Of a stretch of DNA of 64,000 bases, positions 38,355 through 46,847 are shown one piece after another. The stretch is from Microvirga makkahensis (GTDB lineage: Bacteria > Pseudomonadota > Alphaproteobacteria > Rhizobiales > Beijerinckiaceae). The DNA lies in assembly GCF_009830105.1 (NCBI RefSeq), contig NZ_WURB01000002.1, positions 1 through 64,000 on the forward strand, written 5' to 3'. Both the position numbers and the translations under genes were made by a program. Numbering within the stretch: position 1 is the stretch's first letter; the number at the start of each line of letters is the position of its first letter. The notes beneath the pieces are model-generated. The model worked only from the letters and a program-made list of their open reading frames with translations. It was not told where the DNA came from and did not search any database.

Positions 38355-38368
38355 GTTTGACACGTCAA
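38355..38368 (+). promoter_or_regulatory. 14-bp operator-like motif, copy 2
   Basis: GTTTGACACGTCAA, about 50 bases before the 38417 start and downstream of the predicted promoter, where a bound protein would block transcription. Identical to copy 1 at 35707 in the orientation of the gene it precedes. Confidence 0.55.
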
Positions 38369-38416
38369 CCACCGCCCGTCCCGCGGGCGATCTCGTATGC
38401 AAGGAAGGATTTCATC

Positions 38417-38725
38417 ATGCCTCCAAGCGGCAACACGCGGCCCCGGCGGCGGCCCCTCGACCTCGGCGAGCTGCGCGAGGAGAGCCTCATCGCCGATCTC
38501 ATCGCCACACACGACGTTGAACCCGACCTGATCGAGATCTGCCTCGCCCCCGTCCTCAGCCATTGGTCGGTTGCTGAAGGCCCGCGCCTCATCGGCATCG
38601 ATGAGTGGGGGGCCGTCATCGCGATCGAAGTCTGGGCAATCGCACCTGATCGCCTCTGGGCGACCACGCCCGGCGGCCTCATGCGGCTCTCGCGCAGGTC
38701 GCTGATTCCGCTCGAGCGCACGTGA
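38417..38725 (+). CDS. Small plasmid protein, resembles DUF6634 family
   Basis: 102 residues from the ATG at 38417 (AAGGAAGG upstream). APVLSHWSVAEGPRLIGID, then IAIEVWAIAPDRLWATTPGGLMRLSRR has the same layout as the next protein (APIIDQWEVAMRSEAALIGLI, then LWIIDPVRGYARTLSRIYAL): a helix, a short motif, and a closing segment describing an aromatic turn. I therefore take both as one family. Function unknown. First gene of a plus-strand series. Confidence 0.55.
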   Translation: MPPSGNTRPRRRPLDLGELREESLIADLIATHDVEPDLIEICLAPVLSHWSVAEGPRLIGIDEWGAVIAIEVWAIAPDRLWATTPGGLMRLSRRSLIPLERT

Positions 38726-38773
38726 TGCTGCCGGTCCGGATTTGGGACATCGTAAAACAGGGGAGGGGACTTC

Positions 38774-39121
38774 ATGATCATCGTTAGAGACGACGGCAGT
38801 TTCAACGACACCTTGCTCGACATTGAGATCGCGAGGCTCGAGAGCCTCGTGTCTGATCTCGAGCGGCTCCGCGACGGCGGCGTGCCGGCCGCGGAAGAGA
38901 TCGCGGCGGCGCCGATCATTGATCAGTGGGAAGTCGCGATGCGCTCGGAGGCAGCTCTCATTGGATTGATCCAAGGGCACCCCAGGGGGCTGTCGATGCT
39001 CCGGCCGTCCGTGACGTCTGGCCTCTGGATCATCGATCCGGTGCGTGGGTATGCCCGGACCCTGAGCCGGATTTATGCCCTGGGGCTGCGCCGGGGAGAG
39101 CACGCGGGGAGCATCCAGTGA
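38774..39121 (+). CDS. DUF6634-like protein
   Basis: 115 residues; a strong GGGGAGGGG lies just before the ATG. The N-terminal helix DIEIARLESLVSDLERLRDG, then PIIDQWEVAMRSEAALIGLIQGHP and LWIIDPVRGYARTLSRIYALG match what I know of DUF6634 proteins from rhizobial and methylobacterial plasmids. No activity known. It lies between the preceding relative and the AAA+ gene. Confidence 0.65.
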   Translation: MIIVRDDGSFNDTLLDIEIARLESLVSDLERLRDGGVPAAEEIAAAPIIDQWEVAMRSEAALIGLIQGHPRGLSMLRPSVTSGLWIIDPVRGYARTLSRIYALGLRRGEHAGSIQ

Positions 39122-39200
39122 CCCTCATACGAGTAAGCAAAGCTATTACCTAACCGCTGGGCGCCTGTGTCCGGCGGATTCCCCGGACTTGAGGTGACCT

Positions 39201-40739
39201 ATGGACGAAACAAGCGAAATCCCGCCCCCCGATTTCGAACCCCTGGAGACTCTTCGCGGATGCCGCACGCCGGCCATGACGCTTGAGGATGCTGTCAAAG
39301 GGGTCTCCAACGATCGGCATCGCGAGTTCCTGAAGCAGCTCCGCCAAGTGCTGTCCGATGGTGATGTCGACGCCGCGATCTCGATGCGCGACTTCCTTCT
39401 CTCTGAAATCCCCGCATACCGGGACCACGTTCGCATGGCGTGCGCGGTTTCGGGCGTGCCGGGCGAGGCTGCCATCGTCGCTGCGGGCTACGCGGCGATT
39501 TGCCAGGACCTCGCCCACTGGCTCAGGAACGATGCGAAGAAGATCCCGCACGACATCCCGGGCGAAACACCAGAGGAAGTCCTTCGCGTCGAGGATCGGC
39601 TGCGCGGCGCCGTCGCTGCGGTTGTCGGCTGGGCGGCCGTCGCGGACGGACGGACGGCCGAGGACTGCGCGTCGGATAGGCCCGCTGACAGCGCTTACAT
39701 GATCGGCGCGATCGTCGAGCGGACGCTGTGGGATGCGGGCGAAGCCGCCGCAGTGCAGAACGCGTTCGAGCGTGGACGGAATCACGAGCGCCGTCTCATC
39801 AAGCAAGCCGAGAAAGCGAAGGCGGAAGCGGAAGCGTTGACCGAGCCGGACTGGGCGGTGAACTCTGATGATAACGGTGTCGTTGTTATCCGTTCCGTCG
39901 GGTCACCGACGACGGCCGGCGGAGCCGAGGCGATGAAGACCGTCAAGTCAATCTTCCGCAAGCCCCTTCCGCTCGCGACGGCTGACATCGCGGAGCTCGC
40001 GGCCGCCCGCGAGACCCTTGTCTGCGAGTTTCCCCACGGCACCTCCGTCATCGACGCGCTACTGTTGGACGTCCAGCCGGGCAGGCCGATCTCGCTGCGG
40101 TCGACGGTGCTCCTGGGAGAGCCAGGCGGCGGGAAGAGCCGCCTGGCTCGGCGCTTCCTCGAGGTTCTCAAGATCCCGTACGGCACGGCCGACGCGAGCA
40201 CGTCCTCCGACCATGGGATCACAGGAACCCGTCGTGGGTGGCACGGGGCGCATCCGTCCCTGCCTGTAACCATCATCGAGCGGACCGGCACGGCCAATCC
40301 CGCCATCGTGGTCGATGAGCTCGAGAAAGCGGGTAGGTCATCCGCGGGTTCGATGCACGACGCCCTCCTGTCTCTCGTCGAGCGGAGTACCGCGAAGGCA
40401 TGGCGCGACCAGTTCCTTGATGCCGACGTCGACGTCTCGCACCTGTCGTGGGTTTTCACGGCAAACGCGCTAGAGGGCATCCCGATGCCTCTCCGGAACC
40501 GTCTCCGCATCCTGCGCCTCCCACGTCCTGGCAGCGAGCACATCCCCGCGCTCGCTGCTCTCGTGCTCCGTGACCTGCTCCAGGAAAGGGGTGTCGACCC
40601 GGCGTGGGAGCCGCCTCTGGACGGAGAAGAGATCGCCGCGCTGGTCGAATCCTGCGGCGAGAATGTCTCCATCCGCAACCTCAGGCGCTTCGTCGAAGGA
40701 ATCCTTGATGCCCGCAGGCGCATGGCAACACGGAACTGA
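39201..40739 (+). CDS. AAA+ ATPase, Lon-like ATPase module without protease domain
   Basis: 512 residues. The N-terminal half (1-230) is helical and unfamiliar, with a charged coiled stretch (HERRLIKQAEKAKAEAEALTE). The ATPase module follows: Walker A GEPGGGKS (about 311-318), Walker B NPAIVVDELEKAG, sensor 1 WVFTAN, arginine finger region PLRNRLRIL, and sensor 2 SIRNLRRFVEGILDARRR. The spacing resembles the Lon ATPase, but the Ser-Lys protease domain is absent. A remodelling ATPase is likely; its target is unknown. It begins an operon with the next three genes. Confidence 0.8.
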   Translation: MDETSEIPPPDFEPLETLRGCRTPAMTLEDAVKGVSNDRHREFLKQLRQVLSDGDVDAAISMRDFLLSEIPAYRDHVRMACAVSGVPGEAAIVAAGYAAICQDLAHWLRNDAKKIPHDIPGETPEEVLRVEDRLRGAVAAVVGWAAVADGRTAEDCASDRPADSAYMIGAIVERTLWDAGEAAAVQNAFERGRNHERRLIKQAEKAKAEAEALTEPDWAVNSDDNGVVVIRSVGSPTTAGGAEAMKTVKSIFRKPLPLATADIAELAAARETLVCEFPHGTSVIDALLLDVQPGRPISLRSTVLLGEPGGGKSRLARRFLEVLKIPYGTADASTSSDHGITGTRRGWHGAHPSLPVTIIERTGTANPAIVVDELEKAGRSSAGSMHDALLSLVERSTAKAWRDQFLDADVDVSHLSWVFTANALEGIPMPLRNRLRILRLPRPGSEHIPALAALVLRDLLQERGVDPAWEPPLDGEEIAALVESCGENVSIRNLRRFVEGILDARRRMATRN

Positions 40740-40753
40740 CAAGGAGGGCCACA

Positions 40754-41137
40754 TTGCTGACTGAGAACCAGATCAAGTCAAACGACTGGACGGCCGAGAT
40801 CAACGACAGGTTCGGCTGGATGTTCGGCCGCGGGGGCTTCCACGCCGAGTGTCAGGGCGGCTGGCGGCACATTCTCCACGGCCTCTTCGCCAAGATCGAC
40901 CGGCACGTGCAGGGCGAGGAGCGCGAGGATTTCCAGATCACGCAAGTGAAGGAGAAGTACGGCACCCTGCGGGTGCACGTGTGCGGCGGGGATGACGAAG
41001 TCTACGCGTGGATTGACGATGCCGAGATGGAGTCGGGGATGACGTGCGAAATCTGCGCGGCGCCCGGGACGACGGTCAACGACGGATGGATGATGACGCG
41101 CTGCCGGCGGCACACACGCAAGAGCGGAGATCAATGA
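40754..41137 (+). CDS. Small protein with C-terminal zinc-finger-like motif
   Basis: 127 residues from a TTG at 40754, chosen because AAGGAGG stands six bases upstream. Residues about 15-95 are rich in Trp/His and acidic residues (FGWMFGRGGFHAECQGGWRHILHGLFAKID, then ITQVKEKYGTLRVHV). The end CEICAAPGTTVNDGWMMTRCRRH has a CxxC ... CxxH arrangement fit to bind zinc. Similar proteins occur in phages and plasmids without known function. The stop overlaps the next start (ATGA). Confidence 0.65.
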   Translation: MLTENQIKSNDWTAEINDRFGWMFGRGGFHAECQGGWRHILHGLFAKIDRHVQGEEREDFQITQVKEKYGTLRVHVCGGDDEVYAWIDDAEMESGMTCEICAAPGTTVNDGWMMTRCRRHTRKSGDQ

Positions 41138-41934
41138 GCATGCGGTTGTGGATCTTCTCGGACCTGCACCTTGAGGCCCAGCCCTCGGTCGACCTCCCCA
41201 TTCCCGACGCAGACGTCGCGGTCGTGGCGGGCGATGTCTGCAAGCCGATTTGGAAGTCCGTGGAATGGCTCGCGGGCACCATCGCTCCGTACATGCCAGT
41301 GGTCTTCGTGGCGGGGAATCATGAGTTCTACGGAGGCTCGGTCGATGGCTGCACGAAGCGCGGCCTCGCGGCGGCGGGGCGTAAGGGCGTCTGTATGCTC
41401 CACGACTCGGACGTCGTCGTGGGCGACACCCGTTTCGTCGGCGGCACGTTGTGGACTGACTACGCCCTCGGCGCCGTGAGCCATAGCGGCGGGCGGCGGG
41501 ACATGGACATCGCCCACGCGATGAACACTTGCGGAAGCCTGCTGGCAGACCACACGGCCATTCACACGGACGACTCGATGCTGGAGCGGTGGCAACCGGA
41601 ACACGCCCGTGCGGCGCACGTCCGGACCAAGGCCCGGATCGAGGGCGCGCTGCGCGACGGTTCGACGATGCCCACGGTGGTGGTCACTCACCACGCCCCG
41701 CATCCCGGCTCCGGCGACAGGCAGTACTGGGGCAGCTCCCTCAACCCGGCCTTCGCCTCGGATCTCTCCGAGATGATCTGGGACTACCAGCCCTGCATGT
41801 GGATCCACGGGCACGTGCACAACTCGGCCCTGTACACCGTCGGCGAGACGGTGGTCGTCTGCAACCCACGCGGCTACGGCGACGAGAACCCGGCGTTCGA
41901 TCCCGGCCTCGTGTTGGCGGTCCCGAAGAGGTGA
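41134..41934 (+). CDS. Metallophosphoesterase
   Basis: 266 residues from the ATG overlapping the previous stop. Calcineurin-like metal ligands in order: FSDLHLE (Asp, His), VAGDVCKP (Asp), VAGNHEFY (Asn, His), VVTHHAPHP (His), and IHGHVHNS (His, His). It hydrolyses phosphomono- or phosphodiesters; the substrate could be a nucleotide or nucleic acid. The tight coupling to the AAA+ ATPase and zinc-finger genes suggests a joint task, perhaps in DNA or RNA processing on the plasmid. Confidence 0.88.
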   Translation: MSMRLWIFSDLHLEAQPSVDLPIPDADVAVVAGDVCKPIWKSVEWLAGTIAPYMPVVFVAGNHEFYGGSVDGCTKRGLAAAGRKGVCMLHDSDVVVGDTRFVGGTLWTDYALGAVSHSGGRRDMDIAHAMNTCGSLLADHTAIHTDDSMLERWQPEHARAAHVRTKARIEGALRDGSTMPTVVVTHHAPHPGSGDRQYWGSSLNPAFASDLSEMIWDYQPCMWIHGHVHNSALYTVGETVVVCNPRGYGDENPAFDPGLVLAVPKR

Positions 41935-41936
41935 CG

Positions 41937-42236
41937 ATGGCTCTTAGCGATTGGCAGAAGGAGCTCGATGGCTGCGTGCAGGAGGCCCACGGCACCGGGG
42001 GCTACGCGATCATCGGCGCGGCAGAGATCCTGTGGAGTGGATGGGAGGGAGACACCGACGCGGTGCTCTTCCGTCTCGTCGACGGAAGAAAAGTCTGGGC
42101 AGCCCTCCAGGCGGTGCATGTGGCGCCCGATGACGTGCCGACGGTGCTCCGCCAGCGGGTTACGGCCTACCGCCAGGCGATCGCGGAAACCGAGTCGTTG
42201 CTCATAATTGCGGGGAGATGTGACGTGCTGGAGTGA
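41937..42236 (+). CDS. Small uncharacterised protein
   Basis: 99 residues, starting three bases after the phosphoesterase stop. LSDWQKELDGCVQEAHGTGGYAIIGAAEILWSGWEGDTDAVLFRLVDGRKVWAALQAVH looks like a compact alpha/beta protein with VPTVLRQRVTAYRQAIAETESLL as terminal helix. Last gene of the AAA+/phosphoesterase operon. Family unknown. Confidence 0.6.
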   Translation: MALSDWQKELDGCVQEAHGTGGYAIIGAAEILWSGWEGDTDAVLFRLVDGRKVWAALQAVHVAPDDVPTVLRQRVTAYRQAIAETESLLIIAGRCDVLE

Positions 42237-42780
42237 TAACCCGACGAGCACGTGCGCGAGCTCCATGGCAGGTCAAGTGTAATTGGTTTCGGATGGGAGC
42301 CGGTTCCGTGAGGGAGCGTTCGATCGCACGATCTGGTCGCCGTCTCCATCCGCTACAGAGGCCACACCAGTGGGTGATATGTTAGAAAACAAAGCCTGGA
42401 GGCTGCTCGCAGAGGTAGACTGGGGGGATCCTCCCACGTATGCAGCAGTTGACGGGCATCTCCAAGCCCGATCCCCCTAACATGGCTGCGGAGTGCTCTT
42501 TCCATGCGGCAGCGCCTGCTGCCAGCCCATCGCCGCATATGCAAGATGATGACGAATTGCTGCGGCGATACGTGAAGCACGAGATCGGCGCTATAATGGT
42601 GAAGTGGATCCGGAGCTGGGATCACTGGCAGCTCATTGGCGAGTGCCTCACTTAAAGCCTGCCGGCGATGCATATGGGGAGGACTGGACTGGCTCCCAGA
42701 GCTCCATCCGCCTCGGGTGGTGCCAAACTGCTGGTCTGGATGAAGCCTGTGAGGCTGGCTTGGTAGCGAAGGCTCTGCCT
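42237..42780. other. Intergenic stretch, no gene seen
   Basis: About 545 bases between the operon end and the convergent YubB-like gene. No supported frame, no clear terminator. Confidence 0.4.
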
Positions 42781-43509
42781 TTACTCTTCGTCACCATCCT
42801 CGAATTCATCTTCGTCAGCCTCGCACATGGGTTGGCCGTAAACGAGCTCATAGACGCTCGCGAAGTCAGCATTCCAGAATTTGGAGGCGGGACCTTTGAC
42901 GGATCCTTCCAGCGCCCAATCCGCATTTGGATCTAGTGAAGCGATCTGCATTTCGAGCTCGGGGAACATGAGGCCTAACTTGCGGAAGATCGGCAGGGGC
43001 GCACTCCATTCAGTATCGAAATTTACCTCCAGGTCCTCTGGCCACTCCGCTGCGATCTCGGTGTAGATCGCATTGCCCCTTGCACCCCAATTCCTCATCG
43101 CCCAATCGGCCGGGCTGTAACATCCGGTGGCCCTCACACACTCAAGGATTTGCAAGGCGGCCTCTAAACAGGAGGGATTGAGACCATCCCGTTTCTGCAA
43201 GAGGAGGATGTCCCGGAGCTCCCTGGGTGTCATGAGCTCGAGTTGCTCGATATTGGAGAAGCGCGGACTCAATGTGCGCTGGGAGACATCAATACCGGCT
43301 CTTTGAAGCAAGAGTTTTGCCTCGGCCCATTCCGTGAAGGAAAGCGCCTCAATTGAGGATATGATTGATGGTGATGGCGTAATTCTCTCAAAGTCCAGGC
43401 AGACTTCTCCAGGACGATCTGGGTCGGTACTGAAGCAGCTCGCCTGGAAGCGCGCGATCTCGTGTGCGCTACCTGACATAGTGAGGATGGATCCAACATG
43501 GTTCGACAT
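42781..43509 (-). CDS. DUF1281/YubB ferredoxin-like protein
   Basis: 242 residues. The YubB-type signatures are present: LTMSGSAHEIARFQASCF at the start, LDFERITPSP, DWAMRNWGARGNA, then FDTEWSAPLPIFRKLGLMFPELEMQIASLDPNADWALEG. The end is acidic (EADEDEFEDGDEE). The family is found on conjugative plasmids, with a ferredoxin-like fold and no known role. It carries an insert of about 90 residues between FERITPSP and the DWAMRNWG motif that its shorter neighbour lacks. Confidence 0.8.
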   Translation of the reverse strand: MSNHVGSILTMSGSAHEIARFQASCFSTDPDRPGEVCLDFERITPSPSIISSIEALSFTEWAEAKLLLQRAGIDVSQRTLSPRFSNIEQLELMTPRELRDILLLQKRDGLNPSCLEAALQILECVRATGCYSPADWAMRNWGARGNAIYTEIAAEWPEDLEVNFDTEWSAPLPIFRKLGLMFPELEMQIASLDPNADWALEGSVKGPASKFWNADFASVYELVYGQPMCEADEDEFEDGDEE

Positions 43510-43717
43510 GATTAGGCCCTTGATTGATGTGTTGAGATGGTAGATTGGCTGATGTTGCTACCTGCTAAATCGAGATAGGCCCGAGAATGCGCATCTTCAT
43601 TCTGCATAACGCCCAAGGTGAGAGGTTCGGGGTAGGCTGATTGGTGCGTCCAGGCGGGGACTACATCACATTCGTATTCGCCAAGTCGAGTGAAGCAGGC
43701 CGGCATTCCTCTACGCG

Positions 43718-44179
43718 TCAGAGCCATTCCTCGTCTGTCCCAGAATCTGGCGGCGGTTCCCCGTAGATGAGTTCGTAGACCGTATAGAAGTCAACGTCAT
43801 CAAAGACGGCGTCCTTGCCCGTAACCCGGATAATCACAGCCCGTCCATTCCCCGGATCGGCCGCCATGATGTGAAACTGAAGAGACGGATAGAGCTCACC
43901 GAGCTTCAGATATACAGGGTCGGGCGTGCTGGAGGCCGTTCTCAGCCAGAGGACGAGGGAGTCCGGCCACTTCTTCATGATGACCGTTTCGAGTGCGTTC
44001 TTACGTGTACCCCAATACGGGAGAGCACACTCGCCTTCACCCTGCAGCGGGATAATGCGTTCGAAATCGAGCTCGGGATCGCCGTCAGGTTCCCAAGCCG
44101 TAAAGCAGTGATAGAGGAGGTGTGCGATGTCCATTCTGGAGCCGGTGATGGTCATGATGTTGTCGACAAGACTTGGCAT
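43718..44179 (-). CDS. DUF1281/YubB-like protein, short paralogue
   Basis: 153 residues. IMTITGSRMDIAHLLYHCFTAWE, LDFERIIPLQG, PYWGTRKNA, then LRTASSTPDPVYLKLGELYPSLQFHIMAADPGNG and FYTVYELIYGEPPPDS correspond part by part to the 42781 protein, including a C-terminal VYELxYGxP shared by both. It lacks the central insert. Tandem duplication followed by divergence is likely. Function unknown. Confidence 0.75.
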   Translation of the reverse strand: MPSLVDNIMTITGSRMDIAHLLYHCFTAWEPDGDPELDFERIIPLQGEGECALPYWGTRKNALETVIMKKWPDSLVLWLRTASSTPDPVYLKLGELYPSLQFHIMAADPGNGRAVIIRVTGKDAVFDDVDFYTVYELIYGEPPPDSGTDEEWL

Positions 44180-44806
44180 CGGTCAATCCATTCCAGTGAG
44201 GAGGGCTTCATGAAGTGAAGTCCGTAAATTCACCGTTGAAAAGCCCCTGTAGGTGCGCATCCGGGATTGGGGTCTAGGTTGAGTGCTGCCACAGGGATGA
44301 AGGATTCGCGCAGCCCTGGAACGGGGAACGCTGCCGCGCAACTTGATCTCGGGTCCATAGATGGAGGCGACCAGAGTTGCTCATGATGTCCAACGACTTG
44401 GATGGAGATCGACGATTGATTTGCCGTAGATCGATCCCAGCTCGTGTCCCGGATTAAACCACTCACCTTCGCCTGAAGCAGAAGGTCACTACGAGAATCA
44501 CGGTCATGTAGGGAGGTTGTGAAGTGAGCGATGAGTGCTACCGGAGGCAAGTTTCGGATCGCGCGACCTGCTTGGCTGCATCGAGGAACCTGTATTCGGG
44601 GTGATCGTCATGGATGAGACTAGGCTGGTCAGGAGTCCTCTTGTGTCATTTCTGTCACGAGACGTAGCTCGAGCTTAATCCAGGTGTTGCCCCGTTCTGC
44701 CAGTCCTACAAGACAGACCCGACTGTATGATTAGGCGCGGATAGCTGTTGTCATCCAAAGCAACTGATGCGTACCATTCCAGAACCGATATTCTTGAGAG
44801 GCTGAT
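44180..44806. other. Intergenic stretch, no gene seen
   Basis: About 625 bases. It contains GTGAAGTCCGT at about 44214, an 11-base match to the core of the palindrome at 33819, in a degenerate context. No gene supported. Confidence 0.4.
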
Positions 44807-45268
44807 ATGGGATGCGACATCCACTGCTACGCGGAGCGCAGGGTTGGAGATGGTTGGGAGATGATCCAAGGCCTGTATCCGTTTCAGGATCGCAACTACA
44901 CGATCTTTGCGTTCCTAGCCGACGTCCATAACGAAGTGGGAGTTCAGTCGATTGCTCAGCCGCGTGAGTTGCCAGCTGACATCAGTGACGGCGTGGTTGT
45001 CAACTTCTGGCACTGCCGTGATGACGCCCATTCACTCTCATGGCTGAGCATGTCGGAGCTCAATGATTACGATTATGACCGCACGATCAAAGTGGAAAAG
45101 CGCTGTGGCCTGATGGCAGCTTATTGCGGCGGCGGGGATGGCGGGGTCAACGATGATGAGGTCGAAGTCACAACGATCCGCGCGCTGCTTGGCGACGCCT
45201 TTTTCGATGATCTCCAAGAGCTGAAAGCGCGTAACGCCGAACGTATTGTGTTCTGGTTCGATAACTGA
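44807..45268 (+). CDS. Phage/plasmid conserved protein (MGCDIH family)
   Basis: 153 residues. The N-terminus MGCDIHCYAERRVGDGWEMI and RNYTIFAFLADVHNEVGVQSIAQPRELPADIS are typical of a widespread phage and plasmid protein whose function has not been assigned. The middle holds FWHCRDDAHSLSWLSMSEL. Start has only a weak binding site (GAGAGG about seven bases away). It stands alone between decayed regions. Confidence 0.7.
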   Translation: MGCDIHCYAERRVGDGWEMIQGLYPFQDRNYTIFAFLADVHNEVGVQSIAQPRELPADISDGVVVNFWHCRDDAHSLSWLSMSELNDYDYDRTIKVEKRCGLMAAYCGGGDGGVNDDEVEVTTIRALLGDAFFDDLQELKARNAERIVFWFDN

Positions 45269-46847
45269 TTGTAGGCGACCGTCGTCTCTTGAGCTATCTG
45301 TTATCTCGCTCCGAGGAAATGTTGGCCGAAGTAAGAAGGGGAATTGCGTTGTTCGATGTGGGCTCCGACACCTCCCGACAATGACTGATCTTATGCGGGT
45401 CATGACTGCAGAGGATCGCTCCTTGGCGACGGCTCGTCCGCACCGAGTATGAGCGCCTCGCCTCCTTGCTGCGAAGCCTGTTGGTTTCGCCGTGATGTTG
45501 TGCCCTGACTCCGATCCGGAAGACCGCAACGCTCTGGTTTCGAGCTGATTCCCGCATCCTGCGGTGCGACAGGTCTAGCGGCCCGTGTTGATGGCACTCC
45601 TGCCTTGACAGGCTCTGGCATAGGGGGAGGAACGCGAAATAGACTGAACGGCACTGACAGAATCTCGCAGGCCACCGGAAATCTTTTCGGCCGACTGCAC
45701 CACCAGAGGCGCCAGAAGCGGGGGCCTTGATCTGTTGGCTTCCAAGAGCCACCAGCTTGCTCATCTGCGCGGCCATGAGTTCCAGGGCGGAGTGGAGGCT
45801 TTTCAGCTCCGCGGCCCTTCCCGTCATGGCTTGTCCACCTCAGGCGGTAGGGCAGGGGCTGACCCGGCTGGCCGGCACCCGTCCGGAGTAGATAGGTGAG
45901 GGGACAGCACGGGCTTGGGGCGGAAGGATTCCGCAGCAAGCGCTTCGGGCTTGCCAAAGTGCGCGCCAGGATATCAGCGGAGTCGCGGGATGGTTTCTCC
46001 ACCGGGATTGCCAGGCGATCTGAATAGTTCCCCGCCGCTGACGACCTGTGAAGTCAAACGGCGGTGAACGAGCGTGGCTCAGCAACCTCGTGGGATTTGC
46101 CAGGGGCAAAGATCGTAAGCCTGATTGCGTCCGAGAAGCCCTTTCTGAATCTGTCTCGCGGACCGGATGGCGTCACCTCACTTACTTTTCGAGGTGGTAC
46201 GCTGGCGGGAAAATCGCTGCCTGTCTGCTCCCCAGGAGCCATTGCTCTCATCAGTCTGGGCGTCGGTTGCGCCTGCCCTGCCAGCAACATGCCCGTTGCC
46301 GCACCGGTCGACAGGTCGATTGTAGCCTAAGCCAGCCCGAAGGTTTCGGCGATCATCTCGGTGGCCGGGCTGCTGACCGGATCCACGGAGTGCCGGCGGC
46401 AGTCTGCGGTCGTCGAGAGTTGTGGCATCCGCTCTCAGGGCCTGGATGAAGATCTCGCTTCCCTCACCGGATGGTGATCATCCTCTCAAGGGAGGTCACC
46501 CAGTTCTGGGCGCCTGAAGCGTTGCTCCGGGGCAGCGTGAAGCCGTGCCACTGGCTTGATCACACCCTTGGAGGTGCCGATCGCTTTGGGCTGTGCCTGC
46601 TTGCTCACTGTTGGGGAGGCCTCTGATCAATCACGCAATCGGGCAGGGGACTGTTCCGCTGACTTGCGGCTGGTTCGCGATCCTGTGTTTCAATCCTTCT
46701 TTCTGGCAATCATGGCTAGGCGTCCCTCTTGCTCATGCAGTTATCTGCGCCCGGATCAGGGGCGAAGGATTCAGTCCTGCCCAGATTTGAGGGTGTGCTC
46801 CCGGGCAGTGTCCCAGGAGCAATGGCTCGGAATGGCAACCGACCATG
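45269..46847. other. Long stretch without a credible gene
   Basis: About 1.58 kb. Open frames at 45294-45827 and 45400-46002 (minus) and 46064-46330 (plus) have biased, overlapping compositions and no family resemblance. One piece (ELKSLHSALELMAAQMSKLVALG, minus, near 45790) could be the start of a real small protein that has decayed. I treat the region as degenerate plasmid DNA. Confidence 0.4.

Noticed and set aside
43512..43727. 71-codon minus-strand frame between the YubB-like genes
   Set aside because: No binding site, no family likeness, and it overlaps the stop of the preceding gene.
45294..46002. Two overlapping minus-strand frames as genes
   Set aside because: They overlap heavily in different frames, show Arg/Pro/Ser filler composition and have no ribosome binding site.
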